From Bacteroidales bacterium (GTDB lineage Bacteria > Bacteroidota > Bacteroidia > Bacteroidales > UBA932), in assembly GCA_017546585.1 (NCBI GenBank), contig JAFYWC010000103.1, positions 1 through 35,299 of the forward strand: a stretch of 35,299 bases of DNA. The letters run 5' to 3'. The notes under the pieces were generated by a model that ran no database searches, had not been told where the DNA came from, and worked only from the letters and a program-made list of their open reading frames with translations. The translations under genes were made by a program, and so were the position numbers. Below are positions 14,590-22,537 of the stretch, one piece after another. Each line of letters starts with the position of its first letter. The stretch's first letter is position 1.

Positions 14590-14910
14590 ATGGCAAACAA
14601 GAAAACACCTACAAACACTCTTACAAGAGATCTCTGCAACCTTGCAGAACCTACAGGAAACATCTATGAGACAGTTGTGATCCTCGCTAAGAGAGCAAAC
14701 CAGATCGCAATTGCTGAGAAGAAGGAACTTACAAGAAGACTCGAGGACTTCAAGAATGACCGCGACACTATGGAGGAGGTATTCGAGAACCGCGAGCAGA
14801 TCGAGATCTCAAAGTACTACGAAAGACAGCCAAAGCCAAGCCTTGTTGCTATCGAGGAGTTCCAGGAAGGAGAGGTCTTCTATAGAATGGCTAAGCAGGA
14901 CGAGGAGTAA
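14590..14910 (+). CDS. rpoZ: RNA polymerase omega/Rpb6-like subunit
   Basis: A 106-residue protein of the Rpb6/omega fold as found in Bacteroidetes. Features are the conserved ETVVILAKRANQIA helix (residues about 27-40), a charged middle helix, and an acidic C-terminus. It helps assemble and stabilise RNA polymerase. It is strongly diverged from proteobacterial omega, but position after bamD and before recN matches other Bacteroidetes. It lies three bases before recN. Confidence 0.88.
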   Translation: MANKKTPTNTLTRDLCNLAEPTGNIYETVVILAKRANQIAIAEKKELTRRLEDFKNDRDTMEEVFENREQIEISKYYERQPKPSLVAIEEFQEGEVFYRMAKQDEE

Positions 14911-14913
14911 TAT

Positions 14914-16584
14914 ATGCTCAGTAGGCTTCAGGTAAAGAACTACGTTTTGATAGACTCTCTGGAAATTGATTTTCCGGAGGGTCTGATCATTATTACGGGA
15001 CAGACCGGAGCCGGAAAGTCCATTCTCCTTGGTGCTCTCTCCCTGGTTATGGGAGGCAAGGCGGATGCCGCAATGGTATCTGAAGGAGCAGACAATTGTG
15101 TCGTTGAGGCTGAGTTCGAAGGTGTTGACGGCAGTTTGAAGGAACTCCTTGAAGAGAACGATGTAGAGTGGGAAGACGGACACCTTATAATCAGAAGGGT
15201 CGTAAACCGTTCAGGACGTTCGAGAGCATTTGTGAATGATTCACCTGTGCCGGTCACAGTCCTTCAGGAAGTATCGTCAAGACTTGTGGACATCCACTCT
15301 CAGCATCAGACACTTCTTCTTTCCGACAAGCAGTTCCAGTTGAGCATTCTCGACCACTATGCAGGTAATGCAGCCCTCCTTGAGGAGTGCTCCCGCCTGT
15401 GGCGTGAGTCCAATGCTATGAAGTCTGAACTTGCTCAGCTTGAGGCACGCATAGCACGTATAGCGAGTGACAGAGACTACAATGAGGCCCAGTTCCGTCA
15501 GCTTGAAGCGGCTTCTCTCAGAGAAGGAGAACTTGCAGAGCTGGAGGAGGAACAGAAGCAGCTGGCCAATGCGGAAGAGATCAAGAACGGCCTTTGTGCT
15601 GTTGAAGAACTTTTCACCGCATCTTCAGGTGAGTCGATGTCGATCGATGCCGCACTCAAGGAGTCTGGCAAGATGCTTTCAAAGGTTGCACGTTATATCC
15701 CTTCTACGTCGGAACTTGCGTCAAGGATCGACAGCTGCAGATGTGAACTTGATGACATTCTTGCTGAGGTCTCAGACCTTAATTCCCGCATAGATATGTC
15801 TGAGTCGCGCCTTGAGGCCGTTGAAGACAGAATGTCTCTTATCTATGGTCTGATGAAGAAGCACAGTTGTGCTGATGAATCCGAACTTATAGCCCTCAGA
15901 GACCGTCTGTCCAATGAACTCTTTGATTCTACACGACTTGAAGATGAGGCGGCAGATCTTCGTGCCCAACTTGAAAAGACTCTTGCTGCGTTGAAGCAGC
16001 AGGCTGTAAAGCTTCACGAAAGCCGTCTGAATGCATCGGCTTCCTTTGCTCAGAGCATCACAGCCTCAATCAGAAATCTTGAACTTTCATATGCTGTATT
16101 CGAGGTCGCTCTTGCAGCTGCGCCTCTTTCAGCGACAGGTGCTGATTCGGTTCAGTTCCTTTTCTCTGCATCAGGCAGAAATCCGGTTGATGTCTCGAAG
16201 TGTGCATCCGGTGGTGAGATGTCCAGAATTATGCTCTCACTCAAGGATATGATGGCCCGATTCACAGCTATGCCTACAATGATCTTCGATGAGATCGATA
16301 CAGGTGTATCAGGCAGCGTCGCCGATAAGATGGGCTCTATGATATGTGGAATGGGGGAGAATATGCAGGTTTTCGCCATTACGCATCTTCCTCAGGTCGC
16401 AGCCAAGGGAAAGGCGCACTATGTCGTGACAAAGGAAATCGATCCTGCAACATCGCGTGCAGTTTCTACAATCTCTCGTCTTTCTGACGACGAACGCATT
16501 CTGGAAGTGGCTAGAATGCTTAGCGGCACCGTATTGACCGATGCCGCTATCGAAAATGCTAAATCTCTTTTATCTTACAGGTAG
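14914..16584 (+). CDS. recN: DNA repair protein RecN
   Basis: RecN is an SMC-like ATPase acting in double-strand break repair. The 556 residues have Walker A GQTGAGKS at 29-36, long coiled-coil arms (about 150-380), the ABC signature in CASGGEMSRIMLSLK, and Walker B MIFDEIDTGVSG, followed by the switch His in ITHLPQVAAKG. It follows rpoZ by three bases. Its last 15 bases overlap the end of the convergent LysM gene. Confidence 0.96.
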   Translation: MLSRLQVKNYVLIDSLEIDFPEGLIIITGQTGAGKSILLGALSLVMGGKADAAMVSEGADNCVVEAEFEGVDGSLKELLEENDVEWEDGHLIIRRVVNRSGRSRAFVNDSPVPVTVLQEVSSRLVDIHSQHQTLLLSDKQFQLSILDHYAGNAALLEECSRLWRESNAMKSELAQLEARIARIASDRDYNEAQFRQLEAASLREGELAELEEEQKQLANAEEIKNGLCAVEELFTASSGESMSIDAALKESGKMLSKVARYIPSTSELASRIDSCRCELDDILAEVSDLNSRIDMSESRLEAVEDRMSLIYGLMKKHSCADESELIALRDRLSNELFDSTRLEDEAADLRAQLEKTLAALKQQAVKLHESRLNASASFAQSITASIRNLELSYAVFEVALAAAPLSATGADSVQFLFSASGRNPVDVSKCASGGEMSRIMLSLKDMMARFTAMPTMIFDEIDTGVSGSVADKMGSMICGMGENMQVFAITHLPQVAAKGKAHYVVTKEIDPATSRAVSTISRLSDDERILEVARMLSGTVLTDAAIENAKSLLSYR

Positions 16585-18273
16585 GATAGAGTAGTCCATA
16601 CCATAGATTATTCTTCTGATTCCCTTGTTGGTGAATCCGCCTCCTTCTATCTGAACGCATTCGAAGTTGCTCTGCAGCATCTTCCTGTATGCCTTGTCGA
16701 TCATCTGAGGCCAGTATTCTCCATATTTCGCGTGGAGTTCGATGAAGTATCGTGCCACATCGTATCCCTGGAAGGCGAACTGAGTCGGTTCAGTTCCGAA
16801 CAATGCTCTGTATTTCATCAGGAACTTCTTTACATTGGCATCTTCATAATCGATATAGTACGCGAGGCTGGCGTGGAGTGATGTGTTGTGGAAGTTCTCC
16901 ACCTCGATGGTCTCGAATGTGCGGATCTTTGCAGGAGCATAAAGCACAACGCTGAACTTGTCGTGGATGATGAGGTTGAGGTTTCTTACTACATCGTTCA
17001 CGAAGGCTTCGCTGTCTGATGCGATGACAACTCTGTTTGTACCCTCCATTGTCATAACAGCTTCGATCGGCTCCTTGATCTCTCTTCCGTCAAGGATGCT
17101 GTATGAGAACGGCTGATATTCGAATGAGGCGGAATCAAGCACTGCCTTCATCTTTTTTCCTTCAGCATCTATACGTGCACCTTTCTCAGAGATGACGATT
17201 ACACGGTCTCCTTCCATAAGGTCTTCCTGGATCCAGTTTGCCATATCCTGGTACTGGGCAGCCTGTGATGACGGAGCCTGCACAAGATTTCTGTAATTTT
17301 CAGCAAGAGGCTCAACTCTTGGGTCAAGTGGTGATACTACCGGACCTGCTCCCGGAGCAAATGAGAAGAGTCTTGTGATGTCACCTGTTGATACAGGGCC
17401 GATGATGAGGTCGCTTTCCTCAAGTTCTGCTCTTGTAGTTCCGAGACCTCCGTTGGCTATGTCATATACATTGAGTTTCACGTCAAGTCCCTGGTCTGTC
17501 AAGTCTTTGGCAGCGAGCAGTACTCCGCTGTAGAAGTCCATATTGCTGCGGCTGCTTGCTGCTCCAGTAGCCTTCAATGGAAGAAGCACAGTCGCAGTCA
17601 CCTTTCCGTTAGGGACGAATGAAGACACAGCGGCAGAATCTGCTACCTCAGCATTGTCTTCTTCAAATGCTGTCTCAAGGTTCATATCCTCGCCGCTTTC
17701 CTCTGTCCTTTCATCACACACTGTGACAATCGGCGGTACACCGGCAGGGATTATGAGTTTCTGTCTGTTCTTGAGTTTTCTGTCCTTGAGTCCGTTCGCT
17801 GCTGCAATAGCGTCAGGTGTTACGCCGTATTTCTCTGCGATGATGTTCAGGTCCTCATACCATTTTACAATATGGACATTCTCCTCGTCCTTCACAGGTG
17901 CAGGCTTCGCCGCCTCCGCCTTGACTGGCTCCGGCTTCATCGCCTGCTGCATTGTCTCCTGCTCTTTTACGATTGTCTCTGTAGACGGAATGAGGATGAT
18001 GGCGTTCTTCTTCAGACCGCTTTCCTTGAGAGTAGGGTTGTATCTGTAGAGGTCATCGATAGTCACGTTATACGCCTTGCTGATGGAGAACAGAGTCTGC
18101 TTCTCCATCACGATATGTGAATAGAACACCTTTCCGTCGATCTTGACCTTCTCTTTCGAGATGGTCACCGGAGGTGCCACATATTCCTGTGCATATGTTC
18201 TGTCTTCTGAAAATATGATGGTGGCACAGGCCAATGCTATGCCGGCAATCATTCTCATTGATCTTTTGTCCAT
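16570..18273 (-). CDS. LysM-domain protein with periplasmic-binding-like C-terminal domain
   Basis: A 567-residue exported protein. After a signal peptide (cleavage near AYAQE-like TYAQE at about 30) come two LysM modules (about 52-97 with SHIVMEKQTLFSISKAYNVT, and about 132-177 with IAEKYGVTPDAIAAANGL), which bind peptidoglycan. A linker rich in Glu, Pro and Ala separates them. The rest (about 225-567) resembles the two-lobed type I periplasmic-binding fold, as in LpoA-like activators of penicillin-binding proteins. A role in cell-wall synthesis is likely but inferred. It follows the glycosyltransferase by nine bases and overlaps recN tail to tail. Confidence 0.8.
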   Translation of the reverse strand: MDKRSMRMIAGIALACATIIFSEDRTYAQEYVAPPVTISKEKVKIDGKVFYSHIVMEKQTLFSISKAYNVTIDDLYRYNPTLKESGLKKNAIILIPSTETIVKEQETMQQAMKPEPVKAEAAKPAPVKDEENVHIVKWYEDLNIIAEKYGVTPDAIAAANGLKDRKLKNRQKLIIPAGVPPIVTVCDERTEESGEDMNLETAFEEDNAEVADSAAVSSFVPNGKVTATVLLPLKATGAASSRSNMDFYSGVLLAAKDLTDQGLDVKLNVYDIANGGLGTTRAELEESDLIIGPVSTGDITRLFSFAPGAGPVVSPLDPRVEPLAENYRNLVQAPSSQAAQYQDMANWIQEDLMEGDRVIVISEKGARIDAEGKKMKAVLDSASFEYQPFSYSILDGREIKEPIEAVMTMEGTNRVVIASDSEAFVNDVVRNLNLIIHDKFSVVLYAPAKIRTFETIEVENFHNTSLHASLAYYIDYEDANVKKFLMKYRALFGTEPTQFAFQGYDVARYFIELHAKYGEYWPQMIDKAYRKMLQSNFECVQIEGGGFTNKGIRRIIYGMDYSILPVR

Positions 18274-18282
18274 ATCTCGTCT

Positions 18283-19404
18283 TTATATTGTGCCTGTGAA
18301 CTCTATGAGTCTTTCGGCAAATGTTTTCCAAGAAAGCCTTTCTTTCTCAAGGCGGATGTTTCTTATGCAGTTCTCCTTGATTTCAGTGTCGCTGAAATAT
18401 CGGAGTATTTCCTTGCAGATTGCCTCAGGTGTCCCTTCATCAGATACGATTCCTGTTCCTCTGTCTCCGATTGTCTCCTTCAGACCGCCTACGTTGGTTA
18501 CGATCATAGGCACTTCGAAATGATATGAGACCGAACTGATGCCGCTCTGTGTCGCACTTCTGTACGGAAGGACTGCAAGGTCGGCTGCCGAGAAGTAATC
18601 TGTCACTTCAGAATCCTTGATGTATTTGAGGTTCTTGTAGATCTTGTCCTTGTTCGGCAGTCTGTCGATGATTTCCTGATATTTGTCAAACGAACCGTAC
18701 GGCTCGCCTGCTATGATGAGCTGGTATCCCTCAGGGAGAAGCCCGAAGGCCTCGAGCAGGATATCCAGTCCCTTATACATACGGATCAGACCGAAGAACA
18801 GTATGTTGCGCATACCGCTTTCCAGTCCGAGCTTCCTTTCAGCTTCCACTCTATCAAGTTTCTTGCCGAAATGTGAATAAAGCGGGTGCTGGATCACCGT
18901 GTATGTGGCTTCCGGTTTCAGACCCAGCAGATCTTTGGAAACGGCCTCGCAGAGCGTCACGCTGCCGCTGCTTCCTTTCAGGAAGTAACGCGTCAGCGGA
19001 GCATCGAAGAAGTGAGGCTCGTGAGGGATCACATTGTCAAGTATCGAGATGACCTTGCAGTGCTTCTTCATCTTGCGGGTAATGTAACCGAGCGATGGGG
19101 CAAAGTATGACATCCAGTACCTTACAATGAGCAGATCCGGCTTCCAGTCACGGATCTCCCTGTATGTGCTGATGTATGTAAACGGATTGGCCGTATCCAG
19201 CAGAGATGTGCTCTCCACTGGTACGGCCTCGTCGTCTTCTGTCACTAACTGTGTCTTTCCCGGGAAAAGGAATTCTGGGTATTGTCTCTTGAAGTTGAAT
19301 GCCTTGACAATGTGCTCTTTGCTCAGTTCTTCGAAAAGACAGGCGTTGAACTGAGAAATACCTCCTCTATAGGGGTAGAAACAGGACAGTATTGCTATCT
19401 TCAA
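18283..19404 (-). CDS. GT4-family glycosyltransferase
   Basis: A 373-residue GT-B fold transferase. The N-terminal domain opens with IAILSCFYPYRGGISQFN, the loop that contacts the acceptor. The C-terminal domain has FFGLIRMYKGLDILLEAF, LIIAGEPYGSF, and the donor-binding region PYRSATQSGISS with EVPMIVTNVGGLKE. It probably adds a sugar to an envelope polysaccharide or lipid. No polysaccharide cluster surrounds it; its neighbours are an ompH-like gene (nine bases upstream) and the LysM gene (nine bases downstream). Confidence 0.85.
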   Translation of the reverse strand: MKIAILSCFYPYRGGISQFNACLFEELSKEHIVKAFNFKRQYPEFLFPGKTQLVTEDDEAVPVESTSLLDTANPFTYISTYREIRDWKPDLLIVRYWMSYFAPSLGYITRKMKKHCKVISILDNVIPHEPHFFDAPLTRYFLKGSSGSVTLCEAVSKDLLGLKPEATYTVIQHPLYSHFGKKLDRVEAERKLGLESGMRNILFFGLIRMYKGLDILLEAFGLLPEGYQLIIAGEPYGSFDKYQEIIDRLPNKDKIYKNLKYIKDSEVTDYFSAADLAVLPYRSATQSGISSVSYHFEVPMIVTNVGGLKETIGDRGTGIVSDEGTPEAICKEILRYFSDTEIKENCIRNIRLEKERLSWKTFAERLIEFTGTI

Positions 19405-19413
19405 TTATCTGAA

Positions 19414-20055
19414 TTATTTAGCGTTCTTGCTTGCGATGTACTCCTCGTTGAGACCTGCGAGAACAGCGTCAGTGATGTCGAGAGACGGATCAGCTGCAAT
19501 TACAGGTGTGCCGATTGTCACGATGCCGTCACCAGGTACGTCACCCTGGCTTACGAGAATCATAGCGTACTGCTTTTCAGCATTGTACTTTGCCACGAAT
19601 GTAGCGATTGCATCGTTGATCTGGTTGTTCATAACGAGAAGCTCCTCGTTGATCTCGTTGTTCTTCTGGTTTGCATAGTTCTGGAAGTCGATTTCCTGCT
19701 GCTGGATCTTCTGAGCCTCTACCTCTGCCTTTGTTCTGGTCATAAGACCCTTCTGGTAGTCTTCCTGATATTTGTTGACAGCTGTAGCAAGCTTGTTCTC
19801 TCTTCTTGTGATCTCAGCCTGGATGTTCTGAACCTTTGTCTCAACTACTGCTCTGAGGTCGTTGGCCATATCGTATTCAGCCATAACTCTTGTCATATCG
19901 ATGTAAACGATAGATCCCTTTGCTGCGAGAGAGTCAGATGCTGCAGTTGCAGTGTTCTGTGCGCCTTCGCTGTTGGTGTTATTGCAGGATACTGCTCCGA
20001 ATGCTACAACGGCGCTTACAGCGAGTGCGCCGAGGAAATGGAATGTGTTTTTCAT
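19414..20055 (-). CDS. OmpH/Skp-like periplasmic chaperone, lipoprotein form
   Basis: A 213-residue Skp-family protein. Unlike standard Skp it has a lipobox (AFGAVSC, acylated Cys near 24) and so should be membrane-anchored. The mature part begins IVYIDMTRVMAEYDMA, followed by a long charged coiled coil (about 70-160) with many Lys, Gln and Glu, and a C-terminal beta segment (YAMILVSQGDVPGDGIVTIGTP). Skp holds unfolded outer-membrane proteins for BamA. A second, soluble paralogue follows bamA at 25178. It heads a three-gene unit with the GT4 and LysM genes. Confidence 0.85.
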   Translation of the reverse strand: MKNTFHFLGALAVSAVVAFGAVSCNNTNSEGAQNTATAASDSLAAKGSIVYIDMTRVMAEYDMANDLRAVVETKVQNIQAEITRRENKLATAVNKYQEDYQKGLMTRTKAEVEAQKIQQQEIDFQNYANQKNNEINEELLVMNNQINDAIATFVAKYNAEKQYAMILVSQGDVPGDGIVTIGTPVIAADPSLDITDAVLAGLNEEYIASKNAK

Positions 20056-20106
20056 TTTGTCGTTATGTTTTTGTTATTTGTTCCGTTGTGTAGATGCAAC
20101 AATTCA

Positions 20107-20114
20107 CAAAGATA
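20107..20114 (-). promoter_or_regulatory. -7 element of the ompH-like/GT4/LysM unit
   Basis: TATCTTTG on the minus strand, in the gap just after the pdxJ stop codon and 52 bases before the ompH-like start. No convincing -33 element is visible. Confidence 0.55.
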
Positions 20115-20115
20115 G

Positions 20116-20835
20116 TTAAAAAATCTTAACTTTGGACAGGTAGGCCTTTATTGTTTGTTCCAGGCCCATATAGAGAGCGTCAGATATGATCGCGTGTCCG
20201 ATCGACACCTCATCTGTCCAAGGAATGTTGCGGATGAAGTACTCGAGATTGTCGAGATTAAGGTCGTGGCCGGCATTGAGTCCAAGTCCGCATTCTCTTA
20301 CCCTTTCTGCTGTGGCCTTGAATGGAGCTATCGCTGCAGCCGGGTCTGTAGGGAAGAGTTCAGCGTAAGGCTCTGTGTAAAGTTCCACTCTATCGCATCC
20401 GCAAAGAGCGGCAGCTTCGGCCATTTCCGGTTTCGGGTCGATGAATATCGATGTCCTGATACCTGCGTCCTTGAATTCCTTGCACACTTCAGTAAGGAAA
20501 TCGCGATGCTTTATCGTATTCCATCCTGCGTTTGACGTGATCGCGTCTGCGGCATCAGGAACCAATGTGACCTGATGCGGCTTCACTTCAAGCACGAGGT
20601 CGATGAAGGACTGTATAGGGTTACCCTCGATGTTGAATTCAGTTGTTATGAGCGGTCTGATTTCCCTTACATCCGAATATCTGATATGTCTTTCGTCCGG
20701 TCTAGGGTGGACAGTAATGCCCTCCGCTCCGAATTTTTCACAGTTCACTGCAGCAAGTGTGACATCCGGCATCTTTCCTCCTCTGGCATTCCTGATTGTC
20801 GCAACCTTGTTTATGTTTACACTCAGCTTTGTCAT
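20116..20835 (-). CDS. pdxJ: pyridoxine 5'-phosphate synthase PdxJ
   Basis: PdxJ makes pyridoxine 5'-phosphate from 1-deoxyxylulose 5-phosphate and aminoacetone phosphate. From MTKLSVNIN (start at 20835; an ATG two codons earlier is possible) it has 239 residues. Conserved are KLSVNINKVATIRNARGG, ITVHPRPDERHI, EFNIEGNP, QVTLVPD, RTSIFIDP, ELYTEPYA and GLGLNAGHDLN, covering the TIM-barrel active site. It is divergent from nadK, a common Bacteroidetes arrangement. Confidence 0.96.
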   Translation of the reverse strand: MTKLSVNINKVATIRNARGGKMPDVTLAAVNCEKFGAEGITVHPRPDERHIRYSDVREIRPLITTEFNIEGNPIQSFIDLVLEVKPHQVTLVPDAADAITSNAGWNTIKHRDFLTEVCKEFKDAGIRTSIFIDPKPEMAEAAALCGCDRVELYTEPYAELFPTDPAAAIAPFKATAERVRECGLGLNAGHDLNLDNLEYFIRNIPWTDEVSIGHAIISDALYMGLEQTIKAYLSKVKIF

Positions 20836-20903
20836 AAGCATATTGTTTGTTGGTTCATCTTACAAATTTATATAATAAAGTTCAATTTTAAAGAATATTG
20901 TGC

Positions 20904-20911
20904 TAATTTTG
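20904..20911 (+). promoter_or_regulatory. -7 element of the nadK-uppS unit
   Basis: TAATTTTG, 35 bases before the nadK start. A minus-strand box TAAATTTG (20863-20870) for pdxJ lies about 35 bases away, so the two divergent promoters share this gap. Neither has a strong -33 match. Confidence 0.55.
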
Positions 20912-20945
20912 GCGCCTGATTGCAAATAAAATACGGCATTACAAG

Positions 20946-21767
20946 ATGAAACTTGCGATATACATAGGGAAGAAGGAGGTCGAGTGCTCCGACAGGCTCG
21001 CCGCTCTCAGGAAGGAGCTTGAGAACGGAGGATGCGAGTGCTATGTGCTGGCTGACGGGCAGAGCCCGGAAGAGGGTACTGATATGCTTCTCAGTGTGGG
21101 TGGCGACGGTACGTTCCTTTCCGCTTCCGCTATCGCGTCCGCTTCGGACCTCCCGGTCGCAGGAGTGAATCTCGGCCGCCTCGGATTCCTTTCCGAAAAT
21201 AGGCCTGAGGATGTCGCAGTCGCCTTGCTATCAGGAGATTACACTATTGAGGAAAGAACTGTTTTAGGAGCAGTACCGGGAGATGATACCGAGCTTGAAA
21301 CCGATTTCTGGCCATATGCCTTCAATGAGTTTACAGTTCATAGAAGCGGTGCCGCAATGCTTGGCGTCGACGTGTCCATCGACGGCGTAGACCTTCCTGC
21401 ATATTGGGCGGACGGACTGATAGTTTCCACAAGTTCCGGGTCGACCGCATACTCGTTGAGCGCAGGAGGTCCTATCGTTCTGCCTCAGTCTCAAGTGTTG
21501 ATAATCACGCCTATTGCACCTCATAATCTCAATATCCGTCCGCTTATTGTTCCGGATAGTGCAACTGTTTCATTGAGAGTGCATTCAAGGGATTCAAAAA
21601 TATTCTTCACTGCTGATAACAGGACTGCGGAAGTGGGTGAGGGTGCCTCATTCACAATCAATGTGGCACAATTTTCGCTAAAGCGTGTCCGACTCAACAG
21701 TTCCAATTTTATCAATGCCCTGACGGAAAAGCTTTTCTGGGGCGAAGACGTAAGAAACATCAAATAA
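20946..21767 (+). CDS. nadK: NAD kinase
   Basis: NadK phosphorylates NAD to NADP. The 273 residues carry the diagnostic GGDGT at 52-56, followed by NLGRLGFLSE (about 78-87) and the C-terminal NAD-binding region with GLIVSTSSGSTAYSLSAGGP and ITPIAPHNLNIRPL. uppS starts two bases after its stop codon. Confidence 0.96.
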   Translation: MKLAIYIGKKEVECSDRLAALRKELENGGCECYVLADGQSPEEGTDMLLSVGGDGTFLSASAIASASDLPVAGVNLGRLGFLSENRPEDVAVALLSGDYTIEERTVLGAVPGDDTELETDFWPYAFNEFTVHRSGAAMLGVDVSIDGVDLPAYWADGLIVSTSSGSTAYSLSAGGPIVLPQSQVLIITPIAPHNLNIRPLIVPDSATVSLRVHSRDSKIFFTADNRTAEVGEGASFTINVAQFSLKRVRLNSSNFINALTEKLFWGEDVRNIK

Positions 21768-21769
21768 TT

Positions 21770-22498
21770 ATGACTAAAGATACGATGACTTCGGTGCCTG
21801 TCCACGTTTCTATGATTATGGACGGAAACGGCCGTTGGGCAAAGGAAAGAGGCAAGGAAAGAGTATATGGCCATTTCGAAGGCGTTGGCAGCGTGAGAGC
21901 CTGTGTCGAGGCTTCTGTGGAGGCAGGTGTGAAATACCTGTCTCTCTATGCGTTTTCAGAGGAGAACTGGAATCGTCCCGAGGCAGAGGTCAAGACCCTT
22001 ATGGGGCTGATGGTCAAGGCGATGGCCGATGAAATGGATGATCTCGACAGAAACGGAGTCCGCTTTATGGTCATCGGAAACAGGGAACGTCTCGGTGAAG
22101 AACTCAACAAGGTCATCGACGCCTGTATGGAGCGCACGGCTTCCAACACGACTCTTACATTGATCATATTCTTGAGTTACAGTGGAAAGTGGGACATCCT
22201 CCAGGCTGCAAAGAAGATGGTTGCATCTGTCCTTTCGGATCCTGATTCTGCCGACGACATACTCGATATGGACATCAACGGCTTCGACAAGTATCTTGCG
22301 ACAGCAGGAATCCCGGATCCGGACCTCATCGTGAGGACTTCCGGAGAGTGCCGCCTCAGCAACTATCTGCTCTGGCAGGGTGCATATTCTGAACTTCTGT
22401 TCGTGGATACATTGTGGCCGGATTTCAGGAAGGAAGAGTTTCATAAAGCCATTGAATACTATTCAAAACGCGATAGGCGTTATGGAAAAGTCAAATAA
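21770..22498 (+). CDS. uppS: isoprenyl transferase (undecaprenyl diphosphate synthase)
   Basis: UppS makes the C55 lipid carrier for peptidoglycan and glycan synthesis by cis-condensation. The 242 residues show MIMDGNGRWAKERG (catalytic Asp18), the SLYAFSEENWNRP region, and the C-terminal RTSGECRLSNYLLWQGAYSEL and RDRRYGK motifs. A start at MTSVPVHV, five codons in, is possible. It is in the order nadK-uppS-bamA-ompH. Confidence 0.95.
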   Translation: MTKDTMTSVPVHVSMIMDGNGRWAKERGKERVYGHFEGVGSVRACVEASVEAGVKYLSLYAFSEENWNRPEAEVKTLMGLMVKAMADEMDDLDRNGVRFMVIGNRERLGEELNKVIDACMERTASNTTLTLIIFLSYSGKWDILQAAKKMVASVLSDPDSADDILDMDINGFDKYLATAGIPDPDLIVRTSGECRLSNYLLWQGAYSELLFVDTLWPDFRKEEFHKAIEYYSKRDRRYGKVK

Positions 22499-22503
22499 TT
22501 GCT

Positions 22504-22511
22504 TATATTTG
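22504..22511 (+). promoter_or_regulatory. -7 element of bamA
   Basis: TATATTTG, six bases after the uppS stop. It places the transcript start near 22515 and supports the bamA start at 22538 over the in-frame ATG at 22499, which would precede the transcript. Confidence 0.6.
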
Positions 22512-22537
22512 CAGTTTTGAATTTAAGGAATATCAAG

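Noticed and set aside
14809-15257. Long antisense reading frames inside recN, rpoZ and similar genes
   Set aside because: They lie opposite strongly conserved genes and show no domain, start context or codon character; they follow from the codon bias of the sense strand.
16570-16584. Overlap of recN and the LysM gene as a regulatory antisense arrangement
   Set aside because: Only 15 bases of tail-to-tail overlap, common in compact genomes; no sign of more.
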